Source: Cypionkella sinensis (lineage in GTDB: Bacteria > Pseudomonadota > Alphaproteobacteria > Rhodobacterales > Rhodobacteraceae). From it: a stretch of 64,000 nucleotides of DNA. The notes under the pieces are model-generated. The model made no database searches. It was not told the DNA's origin and saw nothing but the letters and a program-made list of their open reading frames with translations. Where the stretch lies: the NCBI RefSeq assembly GCF_042646385.1, contig NZ_JBHRTO010000001.1, forward strand, positions 2,976,001 to 3,040,000. The letters run 5' to 3'. Both the position numbers and the translations under genes were made by a program. Shown here piece after piece: positions 1-8,272 of the stretch (position 1 is the first letter of the stretch; each line of letters starts with the position of its first letter).

Positions 1-2
1 CG

Positions 3-1211
3 CGCTACTTTGACCGCAATCGCGAGCGCAAGGGCTATCAGGCGCTGAATGATGGGCTGATGGCGCTTGCCGCGGGCGAGGGGCGTCTGGCGCTGATGCG
101 CGCGCAGCGGGCGGCGAAGTATCTTGAGCGGCCCGAATTGACGACTTTGCTTGTCGCGCAGGCGGCAGAGGCTGCGGGTGATACCAAGCGCGCGACAGAG
201 GCCTACAAGACTTTGCTCGCCACGGATTCCTCGCGCTTTGTCGGTATTCGCGGCTTGATGAAGCAAAAGCTGGCGGAAGGCGATACCGACACGGCTTTGG
301 CTTTGGCAGAGAAGGCCTTTGCGCTGAAACCCAAGCATTCTGAAACGCAAGACATTCTGCTGAAGCTGCAATCTGAAAAAGCTGATTGGAAAGGCGCGCG
401 GGTGACGCTTGGGGCCAAGCTGAAAGCTGGCGCGCTGCCCAAGGATGTCTATCGCCGCCGCGATGCCGTATTGGCCTTGCAAGAGGCGCGCGGGGTGATG
501 GACGAAACCGCGACCGTCGAGGCCCGCGAGGCCGCGATCGAGGCGAACCGGAAGTCCCCCGATCTGATCCCTGCAGCCGTGATGGCGGGGCGTGCGCTGA
601 TTGAAGCGGGCGACAAGAAGTCTGCGACCCGTGTGCTGAAAAAGGCGTGGGAAATGACGCCGCACCCGGAAATCGCGGCAGCCTTCGCCGAGATTGAAAC
701 TGATGAGGATCCACACGCGCGGTTGAAACGTTTCCGCGCGCTGACAACACTGCATCCCGACAGCGACGAAACCCGTCTGCTGTTGGCCGAGCTGAACATC
801 ACCGCCGAAGAATTCCCCGATGCACGCCGGGCCTTGGGGGATCTGATCACCATGCATCCCACGCAGCGCGCATTGGCGATCATGGCAGCGATCGAGCGTG
901 GCGAGGGCAGCGATGACGCCGTAGTGCGCGGATGGATGTCGAAGGCGCTGACGGCGCCACGCGGGCCGCAATGGTGCTGCGACAAGTGTCAGGCCATTCA
1001 CAGCCTGTGGCAACCGATCTGCGAGAATTGTGGCGGCTTTGACACGCTTAGCTGGCGTGAGCCGCTTGAGACCAGCGGCCCGAGTGTCACCGGGGCAGAA
1101 CTGCTGCCACTGCTTGTCAACGCGCCGGTGGTTGCAACCGCGCCAGAGCCTGCTGAGCCAGAGGAGCCCGAGATTATCGACCTTGCCGCCGTTGCTCGCA
1201 GCGCGAATTGA
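3..1211 (+). CDS. hemY: HemY-like TPR protein, 5' end outside window
   Basis: This is the C-terminal 402 residues of a HemY-type protein. The reading frame is open from the window edge and starts with an Arg-Tyr-Phe stretch and a K-G-Y-x-A-L-N-D-G-L motif typical of the end of the HemY N-terminal membrane domain. The rest is alpha-helical TPR-like sequence. The extreme C-terminus holds a likely zinc ribbon (CDKC near residue 322 and CENC about 15 residues later), as in other alphaproteobacterial HemY homologues. These proteins sit in the inner membrane and are linked to late haem synthesis; their biochemical role is unsettled. It should not be confused with protoporphyrinogen oxidase, which has also been called HemY. 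The internal ATG at 60 is not the true start. Confidence 0.8.
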   Translation, partial: RYFDRNRERKGYQALNDGLMALAAGEGRLALMRAQRAAKYLERPELTTLLVAQAAEAAGDTKRATEAYKTLLATDSSRFVGIRGLMKQKLAEGDTDTALALAEKAFALKPKHSETQDILLKLQSEKADWKGARVTLGAKLKAGALPKDVYRRRDAVLALQEARGVMDETATVEAREAAIEANRKSPDLIPAAVMAGRALIEAGDKKSATRVLKKAWEMTPHPEIAAAFAEIETDEDPHARLKRFRALTTLHPDSDETRLLLAELNITAEEFPDARRALGDLITMHPTQRALAIMAAIERGEGSDDAVVRGWMSKALTAPRGPQWCCDKCQAIHSLWQPICENCGGFDTLSWREPLETSGPSVTGAELLPLLVNAPVVATAPEPAEPEEPEIIDLAAVARSAN

Positions 1212-1227
1212 ACGGTATGGCAGGGGC

Positions 1228-1255
1228 TTGACTTCAATTTAGTCGCACCATACGA
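1228..1255 (+). promoter_or_regulatory. Putative sigma-70 promoter of tRNA-Thr
   Basis: A -35 box TTGACT (1228-1233) is followed after 16 bases by ATACGA (1250-1255), about 18 bases before the mature 5' end of the tRNA. The position and the strong -35 fit a stable-RNA promoter. It was found by eye only. Confidence 0.5.
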
Positions 1256-1272
1256 GGGGCCACCAGAAAGTG

Positions 1273-1347
1273 CCGCTGTAGCTCAGCTGGTAGAGCACGT
1301 CATTCGTAATGATGGGGTCGGGGGTTCGAGTCCCTTCAGCGGCACCA
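1273..1347 (+). tRNA. tRNA-Thr (anticodon CGT)
   Basis: The 75-nt sequence folds as a tRNA. The acceptor stem GCCGCTG pairs with CAGCGGC (1337-1343), with discriminator A and an encoded CCA (1345-1347). The D arm contains AGCTCAGCTGGTAGAGC. The anticodon stem CGTCA/TGATG has one G-U pair and loop TTCGTAA, giving anticodon CGT (codon ACG). The T arm contains GGTTCGAGTCC. Its 3' end is the left attachment site of the island that follows. Confidence 0.97.
1332..1347 (+). repeat. attL core, 16-bp direct repeat in tRNA-Thr 3' end
   Basis: CCCTTCAGCGGCACCA is the 3' end of the tRNA-Thr gene and is repeated exactly, in the same orientation, at 20064-20079. Duplication of a tRNA 3' end is the usual mark of tyrosine-recombinase integration. 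Confidence 0.85.
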
Positions 1348-1365
1348 ATATTCTTAGGAATATTG
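1346..1365 (+). terminator. Hairpin just after tRNA-Thr
   Basis: CAATATTC and GAATATTG form an 8-bp AT-rich stem with a TTAG loop, followed by TTAATTT. It may terminate the tRNA transcript. Because it lies at the island edge it could also be an integrase or factor binding site. The stem is AT-rich, so termination strength is uncertain. Confidence 0.4.
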
Positions 1366-1439
1366 TTAATTTACAGTAGGTTGGGAAAACCTAATATAAG
1401 TCTATCCCCCCGAATATCCCCCTTTGGCGCTGCGCTGGC

Positions 1440-1634
1440 TCAAACTCTATTTTTATAACGGTCCTGTCCTGCTTTCCTTTGATGGCCTAGCCACAGGCGG
1501 CAGCGGATAAAGGCGACGCAGGACAATTGCTGCAGCGCGGTCAGCTTGCTCTCCACCCGTTTTCTGTCATCAAGCTCCAGCTTAGCCGCGCCTTGCATGA
1601 ATGCCCGCTTTTCAGGTGTCGCTGCAAGAGCCAC
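1440..1634 (-). CDS. Small hypothetical ORF, doubtful
   Basis: This 64-codon frame begins with GTG and encodes a charged helical stretch (around the KLELDDRKRVESKL segment) before a cysteine- and arginine-rich tail. An in-frame TGA lies just upstream, so a longer gene would have to be broken. It is the only plausible coding signal in 1348-1826, a 479-bp stretch that otherwise holds only the hairpin next to the tRNA. I recognise no family. It could be the remnant of an island gene or chance. Confidence 0.2.
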   Translation of the reverse strand: MALAATPEKRAFMQGAAKLELDDRKRVESKLTALQQLSCVAFIRCRLWLGHQRKAGQDRYKNRV

Positions 1635-1826
1635 GCTTCTCTGCCGTCAGGCGGCTCTCCGCCCTATGCGTCGAATTGCACCACTAGACGTGATCGGCCC
1701 AAAGCGGACGGTGAGAGCGTGCCGCCATTTCGTTGCGGCGTTGCCTAAAGCGGTCGCTCTTCATGGATCGCAGCACTTTACACTGAGGAGTGTCTCGGCG
1801 CTGATCTGTTGCCGAGCCCGATCCAA

Positions 1827-2732
1827 CTATAGGGATCGTTGCCCTTCTGGATGATAAGTCCAGGCGATGAATCGGCTGGTCTTCTGGCCCTGCGCCATTT
1901 CGACAACCTTGAATTCGGCAACCTGCGCTTTCTTCAGCAGTCTGAAGAGTGGCTTGAGGCTGTCTTTCTTGGACACGAGACAGGTGAACCACAGGCATTG
2001 TTCGGCGAAATCCATGCTCTGCCCGATCATTCGGGCGATGAAGCCGATTTCGCCACCCGGGCACCAGAGTTCGGCATTCTGGCCGCCGAAATTGAGTTCG
2101 GCAGACTGGCCCTTGCCAAGATTGCGCCACTTGCGCTGCGTGCCCTCTTTCGCCTGTGCAAGCGAGGCATGGAACGGGGGGTTGCAGAGGGTGACATGGA
2201 AACGATCATCCCGAGAGACAACGCCGTGAAAGATATCCTCGGCGTTTTCCTGAAGTTTGAGCGTTATGTTCAGCCCGTTTCGTTCGCAGATTTGCCGCGC
2301 CGATTTGATCGAGACCGGATCGATATCGACGCCCGTGAAGTCCCAACCATATTCATGCCGACCCGTCAGCGGATAGACAAGGCTGGCACCCGTCCCGATA
2401 TCCAGCGCCTTGATTTCGGGCCCAAGCGGAATTACCTGGCCATTCGTTTCCGCAAGCAGATCCGCCAGGTAGTGGATGTAATCGACGCGCCCCGGGATCG
2501 GGGGGCAAAGGTAAGAGGCAGGAATATCCCAGAACTCAACCCCGTAGTGCGTCATCAAGAGCGCGCGGTTGAGCATACGGACCGCCTCCACGTCCTGAAA
2601 GTCGATCGTCATCTGACCACGCGGGTTTCTTGTCGCGAATGCCGCCAGTCCCGGAGACTTCACGATCAGGCGGTCGAAGTCATACCCCTGACGGTGTTGG
2701 TTGCGCGGGTGCAACATGGGTTTGACAGCCAT
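1827..2732 (-). CDS. rlmF: 23S rRNA (adenine(1618)-N(6))-methyltransferase RlmF
   Basis: The 301-aa protein matches the RlmF/YbiN family, which methylates A1618 of 23S rRNA using SAM. It begins with the typical LHPRNQHRQGYDF segment, followed by the WDIP..LCPPIPGR.DYIHYLADLL signature, a SAM-binding LDIGTGAS motif near residue 110, and the catalytic CNPPFHAS motif of N6-adenine methyltransferases near residue 180. The frame stays open further upstream to 2903, but ATG 2732 is chosen because family similarity starts there and GGAAGG lies 6 bases ahead. It is the first island gene and stands alone, with 600 bp between it and the next gene. A housekeeping rRNA modification gene is unusual cargo. 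Confidence 0.88.
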   Translation of the reverse strand: MAVKPMLHPRNQHRQGYDFDRLIVKSPGLAAFATRNPRGQMTIDFQDVEAVRMLNRALLMTHYGVEFWDIPASYLCPPIPGRVDYIHYLADLLAETNGQVIPLGPEIKALDIGTGASLVYPLTGRHEYGWDFTGVDIDPVSIKSARQICERNGLNITLKLQENAEDIFHGVVSRDDRFHVTLCNPPFHASLAQAKEGTQRKWRNLGKGQSAELNFGGQNAELWCPGGEIGFIARMIGQSMDFAEQCLWFTCLVSKKDSLKPLFRLLKKAQVAEFKVVEMAQGQKTSRFIAWTYHPEGQRSL

Positions 2733-3332
2733 GGGAAACCTTCCAGCGTGCGGATGCAGGCAGCCTGCCTGACCAGACATCACGGTTAGAACTTCCGGGC
2801 TGCCGGGGGAATAGAGGATCGGGCCCTTGCAACGATCCGGGCTCGGTCGATGATCTCTGTCCAAAACGGTCATTGCATGGCGAAGTGCCTGACCCGCAAA
2901 CACAGCAAGGCGTCGGCAGGCGCAGTTGCAAAAGGCGCCCTCTGCTTAGGGTGGAATGCGCGTCTATGTTTGCAGGATTACGACGATAGCACGACACCCA
3001 TGCTATCCTTGGGATCACCTTGCCGAGCTCTTAAATCACCGTCGCAACGCCGTAGAGATCGACCCTAAGGATCGCCTGGACGTCGGCATGCGACGGGGAA
3101 AAACCGCCGCCATCACCGATGCCTTTATCGGCCCCAGCTTTTGCGCCTTTGTGGCCAAGGCTCGAGCTATGGCGGAGGTTTAGGTGTATGCCTTTTTGGC
3201 CGTCACCTTGAACCCGGCGTGCGCCAGGCATCGGTCGATGCCTGGCTGTGGTTGGCCTTCATAGTATTGCGACCGTGGCTGATGGGTTTTGCGAGGGCCC
3301 TGGCGGTCATGCCGAAGACGTCGGTCGTGCCA
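2733..3332. other. 600-bp gene-poor stretch with remnant
   Basis: Between rlmF and the alcohol dehydrogenase I see no intact gene. The middle holds a fragment resembling a short-chain dehydrogenase (listed separately). The rest gives only short frames in all six phases without recognisable motifs. It looks like decayed sequence between two cargo blocks. Confidence 0.5.
3031..3231 (-). pseudogene. Fragment of short-chain dehydrogenase, degraded
   Basis: The minus-strand frame ends in a segment reading GFSPSHADVQAILRVDLYGV, followed soon by a stop. It resembles the mid-section of a group of SDR oxidoreductases in which AGVSPSQA..EAILKVDLYGTA is followed by EEFGKVI. The N-terminal Rossmann motif and the YxxxK catalytic part are absent. 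If correct, this is a truncated gene left from a larger oxidoreductase cluster. The assignment is from memory of the family and could be wrong. Confidence 0.35.
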
Positions 3333-4352
3333 TTACTCCACGACGAGCATGGTCTTGATGGCGCGGCGCTCGTCCATCGCCTTGTAGCCCTCGGCCACCT
3401 CGGCGATGGGCAAGATCTGGTCGAACACCTTGCCGGGCTGGATCTTGCCTTGCAGAACCCGGTCCATCAGGTCAGGCAGAAAGCGGCGCACAGGGGCCGG
3501 ACCGCCCAGCATGCGTTGCTGTTTGAAAAACAGCTGCTGGCCGTCAAATGTCACCCCATGCGGCACGCCGACATAGCCAATGGACCCACCGGGGCGGCAG
3601 ACGCCCATGGCCTGCTGCATGGATTGTTCCATGCCGACGGCCTCGATCACCGACTCCGCGCCGACGCCATTGGTCAGATCCATGATCCGGCCGATGCCGT
3701 CTTCTCCGCGCTCTGTCACGATATCGGTGGCGCCGAATTCCCGGGCGAGCGCTGCACGGCTTTCATGCCGGCTCATGGCGATGATCCGGCCCGCGCCCAG
3801 TTGTTGCGCAGCCATGACCCCCATCAGCCCCACCGCGCCATCACCGACCACGACGACCGTCCCGCCCTCGCGCACGTTCGCGGCTACCGCGCCGAACCAT
3901 CCGGTGCCCAGCACATCCGACACCGCCAGCAAATGCGGGATCATGCTGGCATCGGGGATGTCCTGGGTTGCCACCAGCGTGCCATCGGCCAACGGGACGC
4001 GGGCATAGGGGGCCTGTGCGCCGGTCATGAACTCGCGCTGCTGACACGAGGACTGGAAGCCGAACTGGCAATGCGGGCAGGTGTTGTCGGACAGGCAGAA
4101 CGAGCCCACGACGAACTGGCCGGGTTTGATCGTCCGCACATCGGAGCCGACTTCGACGACCACACCGCAGTATTCGTGGCCCATATGCGAGGGTACATCC
4201 TGCTTTTGCAGGCCGCGGTAAGACCAGAGGTCAGAGCCGCAGATGCAGGTTGCCGCCAGCTTGATGATCGCGTCCGTGGGTTTCAGGATCTTCGGGTCCT
4301 CGACGCGTTCATATCGGACATCGCCGGGGCCGTGCATGACAGTTGCGTACAT
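3333..4352 (-). CDS. Zinc-dependent alcohol dehydrogenase (MDR family)
   Basis: This 339-aa medium-chain dehydrogenase has the catalytic zinc ligands C38 and the H59-E60 pair, and a complete structural zinc lobe (C86, C92, C95, C103). An NAD(P)-binding motif GDGAVGL lies near residue 165, followed by a threonine-dehydrogenase-like C-terminal half. The natural substrate cannot be read from sequence. It is the last gene of a four-gene minus-strand block (P460, DUF4405, cupin, ADH), starting 18 bp after the cupin stop. The block is divergent from a LysR regulator and probably controlled by it. An oxidative detoxification or alcohol/aldehyde role is inference. Confidence 0.85.
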   Translation of the reverse strand: MYATVMHGPGDVRYERVEDPKILKPTDAIIKLAATCICGSDLWSYRGLQKQDVPSHMGHEYCGVVVEVGSDVRTIKPGQFVVGSFCLSDNTCPHCQFGFQSSCQQREFMTGAQAPYARVPLADGTLVATQDIPDASMIPHLLAVSDVLGTGWFGAVAANVREGGTVVVVGDGAVGLMGVMAAQQLGAGRIIAMSRHESRAALAREFGATDIVTERGEDGIGRIMDLTNGVGAESVIEAVGMEQSMQQAMGVCRPGGSIGYVGVPHGVTFDGQQLFFKQQRMLGGPAPVRRFLPDLMDRVLQGKIQPGKVFDQILPIAEVAEGYKAMDERRAIKTMLVVE

Positions 4353-4370
4353 TGTTTCTTTCCTTTGGGT

Positions 4371-4772
4371 TCAAGCGCCGTATTCGGCGTCGGTAACGTG
4401 ATCCATCCAGGTGACGACCTTGCCATCCTGCACTTCCTGAATGGCAATGTGGCTCATGCCGGTATCGGCGGCGGCCCCGTGCCAGTGCCGTTCATTCGGG
4501 GCGAACCAGATGACATCGCCCTGGCGGATGCCCTCGACCGGACCGCCCATCCGCTGCACCAGACCGCTGCCGAAGGTCACGATCAGCGTTTGGCCCAGGG
4601 GATGGGTATGCCAGGCTGTGCGGGCGCCCGGCTCGAAGGTGACATGAGCGCCTTGCACCCGGTCAGGGGCGGCCGGGTTGAACAGCGGGTCCACCCGCAC
4701 CTTGCCGGTGAACCAGTCCGCAGGCCCTGCGCTGGAGGGCCTGCTGGCGGCACGAAAGATTTCCATCGACAT
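4371..4772 (-). CDS. Cupin-domain protein
   Basis: The 133-aa single-domain cupin carries HTHPLGQTLIV (metal ligands H-x-H, Q) and a C-terminal motif RHWHGAAA, the two halves of a cupin metal site. Family members include small cupins related to mandelonitrile lyases and carboxymuconolactone-decarboxylase partners. The substrate is unknown. The start ATG (4770-4772) overlaps the stop of the preceding gene as TAATG, which implies translational coupling and rules out longer upstream starts. It is a close paralogue of the cupin at 13158, sharing the VTFEPGARTAWHTHPLGQT stretch. Confidence 0.83.
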   Translation of the reverse strand: MSMEIFRAASRPSSAGPADWFTGKVRVDPLFNPAAPDRVQGAHVTFEPGARTAWHTHPLGQTLIVTFGSGLVQRMGGPVEGIRQGDVIWFAPNERHWHGAAADTGMSHIAIQEVQDGKVVTWMDHVTDAEYGA

Positions 4773-5455
4773 TATCCTTTTGCATGAACAGGCGAGCGAC
4801 GCAGCAGCTTGGCACCCTGGTGCCCCATCACGGCGCACATCCCCAGGATAGAGAACCAGTTCAGAAAGAACCGGGGTGTGGCCGTGTTGAAATCCCACAT
4901 CTCCAGCGTTGTCTGGTTCAAGAGCTTCGCCCCCAGGTCCATCGCATAAGCGCTGTGAAGCCCGGTCCCGGTGATGCACAGCACCGCGACCCAAGCCAGC
5001 GCCCGCCATCGGGAGCTTGGGCGCACCATATCGAAACGGCTGCGGGCGATGTTGATCACGATCTGCCAATTCAAGCCAATATGCAATCCGACCAGAAGCA
5101 CCTCCCAGTAAGCCGCCAAAAGATGCAACTGGCGCGAGGTCACGCCCGCATCCAGGGGCAGGAAACCGAACACGACCCGCGAGACCACGATGCTGGTGAT
5201 CAGCAGGGCGATCATCGTCACCATCAGCGTCAGATTGAGTGCGATGGTCACCTTGCCACGCGGCTCGCGGCCGGTCCTGCCAAGCCGGCCATACCAGCGC
5301 CGGTTGAACCCGTTATGCGCAAACATCAGCAGAAAAAGGCCGGTGCCAAACAGTTCATGCGCCGTATTGCCCAGCCACCAATAGGCCAAGCTCGCCACCA
5401 GAAGACAGGCGGCGGTCAGGTCAAGGACAAGACGGAGGGACGGGCGGGGGGTCAT
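4772..5455 (-). CDS. DUF4405-type membrane cytochrome b-like protein
   Basis: This 227-aa integral membrane protein has about five hydrophobic helices. Histidines placed in helices (HNGF near residue 47, RQLHLLAAYW near 110, GLHIGLNW near 125) are suited to haem ligation, as in DUF4405 and cytochrome b561-like proteins. It follows the secreted c-type P460 cytochrome by 39 bp and is coupled to the cupin. A likely role is membrane electron transfer to or from the periplasmic cytochrome. That link is inferred from order only. Confidence 0.75.
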   Translation of the reverse strand: MTPRPSLRLVLDLTAACLLVASLAYWWLGNTAHELFGTGLFLLMFAHNGFNRRWYGRLGRTGREPRGKVTIALNLTLMVTMIALLITSIVVSRVVFGFLPLDAGVTSRQLHLLAAYWEVLLVGLHIGLNWQIVINIARSRFDMVRPSSRWRALAWVAVLCITGTGLHSAYAMDLGAKLLNQTTLEMWDFNTATPRFFLNWFSILGMCAVMGHQGAKLLRRSPVHAKG

Positions 5456-5494
5456 GGACTGCTCCGGAACGGGCGGGTTAGCCTAAGGGCCGCG

Positions 5495-5959
5495 CTATTC
5501 GTGTGCCTGCAAGGCGTCGTAGGTAAAGACGAACTGGTCGTCGGCGCGCCCGCTGTGACAGGCTTGGCAACGCGCGGTGTTCTCATCCAGATTGACCGTC
5601 CGGTCGGCGTTGAACCACTGGAACTGCCAGTCGTCCGTCCGGCCGTTGGGATAGTCGGCGCCCCAGCCTTCGCCCTTTTGCATGACGAAGTACCGCGTTA
5701 TAGCACCATCGCGGTGAAAGCGGATGACGACATGCGTGCCATAGGGCATGGGCTGGCCCTTCTTCGCCGCCTCGATGGCTTCGCGGCTGGTCAGTATGTC
5801 TTCGACCTCGTCGCGCGTGACGGTGGTGTATTGCTCCAGTTCGTCGATGTTCTCCGGGAAGGTCACCCGGTTGGCTTCGGCAAACGCCTGCCAGCCGATC
5901 ATGGCCGCAACGATTGCCAGCCCGCCCATGACGGCGCCACGTGTTGCCTTTTGCGTCAT
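5495..5959 (-). CDS. Cytochrome P460-family protein, exported
   Basis: The 154-aa protein starts with a hydrophobic signal segment (about residues 8-28, ending near AFAEA) and carries one c-type haem motif, CQACH, near the C-terminus. This layout fits the small cytochrome P460 family, some members of which oxidise hydroxylamine or nitric oxide. The unusual lysine crosslink cannot be confirmed here. The ATG at 5957-5959 is preceded by GGAGATAG at good distance; a TTG further upstream is less likely. It is the first gene of the block divergent from the LysR gene. Confidence 0.78.
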   Translation of the reverse strand: MTQKATRGAVMGGLAIVAAMIGWQAFAEANRVTFPENIDELEQYTTVTRDEVEDILTSREAIEAAKKGQPMPYGTHVVIRFHRDGAITRYFVMQKGEGWGADYPNGRTDDWQFQWFNADRTVNLDENTARCQACHSGRADDQFVFTYDALQAHE

Positions 5960-5978
5960 CGCTATCTCCACTCTCTGC

Positions 5979-5996
5979 AATCCCCATATAGGGAAT
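5979..5996. promoter_or_regulatory. Candidate LysR operator between divergent genes
   Basis: In the 93-bp gap between the P460 and LysR starts lies AATCCCCATATAGGGAAT, an interrupted inverted repeat (ATCCC...GGGAT-like with one mismatch). LysR regulators usually bind such T-N11-A dyads between divergent promoters. This is inference from position and symmetry. Confidence 0.4.
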
Positions 5997-6052
5997 GCCC
6001 CGCCGGAAATTAGGTGCTAGATCAGGAACGCCCTTATATCTGGAAAGTATCA

Positions 6053-6946
6053 ATGCGACGCGACGAGATGAGCGATCTGATCGCATTCCTGGCCGTGGCC
6101 GAGGAACTCAGCTTTACCCGAGCCGCAGCGCGGCTTGGCACCTCGCAAAGCGCGGTCAGCGCGGTCGTGCGACGGCTGGAAGAGCGGCTGGACGTGAAGC
6201 TTCTGATCCGGACAACCCGGTCGGTCTCTCCGACAGAGGCGGGGCAACGCCTGGTGGATACCTTGCGCCCGGCATTTGACGGCATCCAGGCGCAGTTGCT
6301 CTCGCTGGATGACATCCGGAGCAGGCCTTCGGGAACGATCCGGCTGACCGCCAGCAAACATGCGGCGCACCATATCGTGATGCCCGTCGCCAACCGCCTG
6401 ATGGCCGAGTACCCGGACGTGCATATCGAGGTGGCGATCGATTCCCGCTTCGTCGATATCGCGAAGGAAGGATATGATGCGGGCATCCGGCTGGGGGAAA
6501 GCGTCGACAAGGACATGATCGGGGTCCAGATTTCTCCGGACCTTGAGATGGTGGTGGCCGGATCGCCCGATTACTTCCGCGACCATCCAAAGCCTGAAAC
6601 GCCCCACGATCTGACGGCGCATTGCTGCATCAATCTGCGCCTGCCGACGCTGGGCGGGCTTTATGCCTGGGAATTCGGCAAGGATGTGCGCCCGCTGAAT
6701 GTTCGTGTGGAGGGGCAATTCACAAGCAACGACCCGGATCTGATCCTGGATGCCGCGCTGGCCGGGCGCGGGTTGATCTGCTTGCCGTCGGATCATCTTG
6801 GGCCGCATGTGAAGGCCGGTCGCCTGGTGAGGGTGCTGGCAGACTGGTGCCCGCCGTTTGCCGGATACCATCTTTACTACCCAAGCCGGCGGCAGGTCAC
6901 TTCGGCGTTTCGGCTGCTGATCGACGGTCTGCGGTGGCGGGGTTGA
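6053..6946 (+). CDS. LysR-family transcriptional regulator
   Basis: The 297-aa regulator has an N-terminal winged helix-turn-helix (AAARLGTSQSAVSAVVRRLEERL, about residues 16-40) and a LysR substrate-binding domain (about 90-290). It is divergent from the P460-DUF4405-cupin-ADH block and very probably controls it. ATG 6053 is chosen over GTG 6014 because the paralogous regulator at 12170-13063 starts with the matching sequence (MKRDELGDLSAFLAV against MRRDEMSDLIAFLAV). The two proteins are similar throughout and end alike (LRWRG), indicating duplication of a LysR-cupin module. Confidence 0.9.
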   Translation: MRRDEMSDLIAFLAVAEELSFTRAAARLGTSQSAVSAVVRRLEERLDVKLLIRTTRSVSPTEAGQRLVDTLRPAFDGIQAQLLSLDDIRSRPSGTIRLTASKHAAHHIVMPVANRLMAEYPDVHIEVAIDSRFVDIAKEGYDAGIRLGESVDKDMIGVQISPDLEMVVAGSPDYFRDHPKPETPHDLTAHCCINLRLPTLGGLYAWEFGKDVRPLNVRVEGQFTSNDPDLILDAALAGRGLICLPSDHLGPHVKAGRLVRVLADWCPPFAGYHLYYPSRRQVTSAFRLLIDGLRWRG

Positions 6947-7326
6947 AGCCTCCCACCGTGACAGAGGAAAGACGACCTCGACCCACGACAGTTGGACTTG
7001 GGGCGGCCTCGTGCAGCCGCCCACAATGAGCGGCGGTCTTCGCGGCCTCACCCCTGTTTTGTGACCCGGTTCGGGAAATCGACGCGCCCGAACTTTGCTT
7101 CCCGCGTTTCGGCGGCAAAGCGGGGCGAGGGTGCGCGAAAGTTTTCTGCACCCTTCTGGGTCGTGGCGTCGATCCTGCCGGACAAAACCTAATGTGCTCT
7201 GGGACTGATGGGTAAAAATGCGATTCCAAGTTCTGTGCACAGCCGCAGGGCGGGATCGATAGGGTGCTGCAGGGACAGGTTCACGCTTTCACTGACCACA
7301 AGAGATGGCTCGATCTGCCTTTTGTC
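6947..7326. other. 380-bp stretch without recognisable gene
   Basis: The stretch lies between the LysR stop and the hydrolase stop, so it is a convergent intergenic region. Only short frames without known motifs are present, and no clear hairpin with a U-tract was found. It may contain decayed gene sequence. Confidence 0.5.
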
Positions 7327-8241
7327 CTACGTGGCAAAATGCGCGGTCAGCCTCGACAGGATGGGCGCGAAGAAAGCTGGATCCAGCGCATGGCCCATGT
7401 CGGCGATGACCTCGACCCGGGCAGCCCCAAGGGCGCGGGCTGTCCAGTCCGCATGGGCCATCGGAAAGATCGGATCACCGTCGCCATGAAGGACCAGCGT
7501 CGGGATCCCGATCGCTTCAAGTTCGGCCTCGGTCAGTTCCGCCGTTGCCATCTGCGCCTTTCGATGGTTGCTGGAATTGGCCATCCGCGCCACCTGCCCA
7601 TCGCCCCGCTGTTCCGGGATCGCCGCCACCTGCGCGCCAAGATCGGCCCAGAAGGCTTCGTCAAAAGGAGACGCGGGCCCCTTGGCCAGCCGGAAGTTCT
7701 CGACGAAGGACCGGGCAATGTCGGCCGCTCCTTGAGGCGCCACGGCGTTGAGGGCAATGACTTCGGCCACATAGGCGGCGGCGGGCTGCGGCAGGGCGCC
7801 CGGTTCAGGGTCAAGGCCCGCGAAGGCGCGGTTCTTGGGTCCCAGCCGCAGCGAGGACATCAGCAGGGCCAAAGACGCGACCCGCCCCGGAGCCGCCAAC
7901 GCGATGCGACAGGCCACCGAGCCTCCTTGCGAAAGGCCGACGACATGGGCGTGCTGGATGGCAAGCGCATCCAGCACAGCAAGGCCTTCGGCTGCAAGGT
8001 CGGCAAGGTCATAGGGCGCGCTTTCGTAATCGACATGTGACGAAAGACCCGTGTCACGCTGATCAAAGCGGATCACCCGAAAGCCAGTTTCCGCGAGCCC
8101 CGCACAGAATGCATCCGGCCAGACGAGGCCCGGCGCAGAGTTCCCCATGATCAGCAAGACGGCAGGCCGATCCGCCTGGCCAAAGGTTTCGACATGCAGC
8201 GTCAAGTCGCCGCAGGGGACAAAGAGGGAGCTGGGTTTCAC
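7327..8241 (-). CDS. Alpha/beta hydrolase, RdmC-like esterase
   Basis: This 304-aa alpha/beta hydrolase resembles aclacinomycin methylesterase RdmC and relatives. It has an oxyanion segment near MGNSAPG, the nucleophile elbow GLSQGG with S104, an acid in HGDGDPIFP near residue 255 and the histidine in DMGHALDP near 285. The start is GTG (8239-8241) with AAGGA 8 bases upstream; the open frame continues further but matches no hydrolase sequence. It is divergent from a TetR-class repressor, and a 27-bp tet-operator-like palindrome begins 31 bp upstream, overlapping a possible promoter (TTGCCT, 18 bases, TATCCA). Control by that repressor is therefore very likely. The substrate is unknown; an ester of a polyketide-like compound is a guess. 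Confidence 0.86.
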   Translation of the reverse strand: MKPSSLFVPCGDLTLHVETFGQADRPAVLLIMGNSAPGLVWPDAFCAGLAETGFRVIRFDQRDTGLSSHVDYESAPYDLADLAAEGLAVLDALAIQHAHVVGLSQGGSVACRIALAAPGRVASLALLMSSLRLGPKNRAFAGLDPEPGALPQPAAAYVAEVIALNAVAPQGAADIARSFVENFRLAKGPASPFDEAFWADLGAQVAAIPEQRGDGQVARMANSSNHRKAQMATAELTEAELEAIGIPTLVLHGDGDPIFPMAHADWTARALGAARVEVIADMGHALDPAFFAPILSRLTAHFAT

Positions 8242-8272
8242 GGGGCGTTCCTTTCGAAGTTTGCACTGGATA

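Noticed and set aside
3141..4787. 548-codon plus-strand frame opposite the ADH and cupin genes
   Set aside because: His/Ala-rich antisense shadow without motifs; both minus-strand genes carry complete active sites.
4371..5069. 232-codon version of the first cupin
   Set aside because: The first 99 codons overlap the membrane-protein gene in another frame; the TAATG junction at 4772 sets the start.
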